In this document: positions 6,140 through 6,571 of the stretch, in pieces
Layout: each line of letters starts with the position of its first letter
Numbering within the stretch: position 1 is the first letter of the stretch
DNA from: an uncultured Rhodospirillales bacterium
GTDB lineage: Bacteria > Pseudomonadota > Alphaproteobacteria > Rhodospirillales > Casp-alpha2
Assembly: GCA_938074585.1 (NCBI GenBank)
Contig: CALJEW010000358.1
Location: 1 to 6,571, forward strand
Reading direction: 5' to 3'
DNA: 6,571 nucleotides
The notes under the pieces: model-generated
Database searches by the model: none
Told to the model about the DNA's origin: nothing
The model's input: the letters and a program-made list of their open reading frames with translations, nothing else
Position numbers and translations under genes: made by a program

Positions 6140-6471
6140 TAGGCGTTTCCTTCTGTGGCGTTTGATCTGGCGTTATCCAATGTATAAGACGCAATGTAGT
6201 CGCTTTTTAGATTATGGGTATGAACGGCTTCACCGGCTGCAATGTCTTGCGTTGCAGATCCAATGGGCGCACCATATTTAAGGACTTTTTCAAGCGCCTT
6301 TATGGGGCGTCGGGCGACTTTGTGTCCTATATATACGGTATCGGTTAAAGTCACCGTTTGAGCCTCAATCCTTAACGACGTACCGGCTTCAATAATTGTA
6401 CAGGCAACGCAAACGTTGTCTTCATCGCGTAAAATAAGCAGGCGGGCATCTATTGTTGGTGTATTTGTCAT
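6139..6471 (-). CDS. UxaA-family dehydratase, small SAF-domain subunit
   Basis: This 110-residue protein corresponds to the N-terminal SAF domain of altronate dehydratase, which exists as a stand-alone subunit in many bacteria. Characteristic marks are RDEDNVCVA (15-23), IGHKVARRPI (48-57), LKYGAPIGSATQDI (64-77) and the closing VHTHN (83-87), with His50, His84 and His86 as the conserved polar positions. The N-terminal ten and C-terminal twenty residues look like ordinary flexible ends. The start is supported by AGGA (6481-6484) nine bases upstream. It is first in the minus-strand pair and overlaps the large-subunit start by one base, which implies balanced synthesis of the two chains. Similar small subunits occur in sulfolactate sulfo-lyase (SuyA), so the family is secure but the substrate is not. 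Confidence 0.85.
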   Translation of the reverse strand: MTNTPTIDARLLILRDEDNVCVACTIIEAGTSLRIEAQTVTLTDTVYIGHKVARRPIKALEKVLKYGAPIGSATQDIAAGEAVHTHNLKSDYIASYTLDNARSNATEGNA

Positions 6472-6571
6472 TTGTATGGATCCTGTAGGGGCGTGCTAAC
6501 AATAAATAATAATTACAGTATTACTTTAATCGAGCATTCCCCGAACGTCGAGGGGTGCGTCCTGAAATAGG
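6472..6571 (-). promoter_or_regulatory. Leader and probable promoter region of the dehydratase pair
   Basis: These 100 bases hold no gene that I can see. Next to the start codon is AGGA (6481-6484) as ribosome site. An A/T-rich block at 6498-6530 is the likely promoter location, but several overlapping A/T hexamers fit a -10 equally poorly, so no specific call is made. Farther out, CCCC (6539-6542) and GGGG (6552-6555) flank nine bases, a short inverted repeat that could be an operator half or part of an upstream hairpin cut by the window edge. Confidence 0.4.

Noticed and set aside
4952..6471. Assignment of the pair as sulfolactate sulfo-lyase SuyAB
   Set aside because: The size pattern fits, but the large subunit carries the altronate/galactarate dehydratase signatures and no sulfonate genes are nearby; kept only as an alternative.
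6539..6555. CCCC/GGGG inverted repeat near the right edge, considered as a terminator
   Set aside because: It has only four strong pairs around a nine-base loop and no T-run on either strand; mentioned only as possible regulatory structure.

Overview
The window reads as an ordinary chromosomal stretch of an alphaproteobacterium with roughly half G+C (judged by eye). Three things point there: a GroEL tail of the Met-Gly-Gly type; a DinG-like helicase of about 900 residues with the N-terminal extension I associate with alphaproteobacterial homologues; and, just upstream of that helicase, an exact GTTC-N7-GTTC direct repeat, which is the LexA (SOS) box form of Alphaproteobacteria. The genus cannot be fixed from this sequence. 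I see no mobile element, CRISPR array, tRNA or rRNA.

Layout. Positions 2-94 (+) are the last 31 codons of groEL, followed by a rho-independent terminator (133-162). Positions 188-1072 (-) encode a beta-hydroxyacid dehydrogenase of the tartronate-semialdehyde reductase / 3-hydroxyisobutyrate dehydrogenase family. A 125-bp divergent regulatory region (1073-1197) separates it from an AEC-family ten-helix transporter (1198-2166, +). That transporter ends tail-to-tail, overlapping by 15 bp, with a large XPD/DinG-type iron-sulfur helicase (2152-4893, -). Upstream of the helicase on the same strand is a two-gene pair, 6139-6471 and 4952-6139 (-). These are the small SAF-domain subunit and the large catalytic subunit of a split UxaA/GarD-type sugar-acid dehydratase, overlapping by one base (TAATG). 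The last 100 bases (6472-6571) hold the leader and probable promoter of that pair. No stretch above 300 bases lacks a gene.

How the genes may work together. The split dehydratase, the beta-hydroxyacid dehydrogenase and the transporter would fit a small sugar-acid or hydroxy-acid catabolic set. A UxaA/GarD dehydratase followed by aldolase and semialdehyde reductase steps is the known galactarate/glucarate logic, but no aldolase is present here and the substrate is unknown. A TGGT-N3-ACCA palindrome of the GntR/FadR type lies between the divergent reductase and transporter genes, which suggests joint control. The DNA-repair helicase appears to be a separate unit. It has its own candidate promoter, a probable leaderless start and a LexA box, so SOS control is the best reading.

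Nothing here looks like a wholly new system. The most useful observations are regulatory (the SOS box with leaderless helicase start, and the GntR-type operator) and structural (a possible decayed exonuclease-like N-terminal domain on the helicase).
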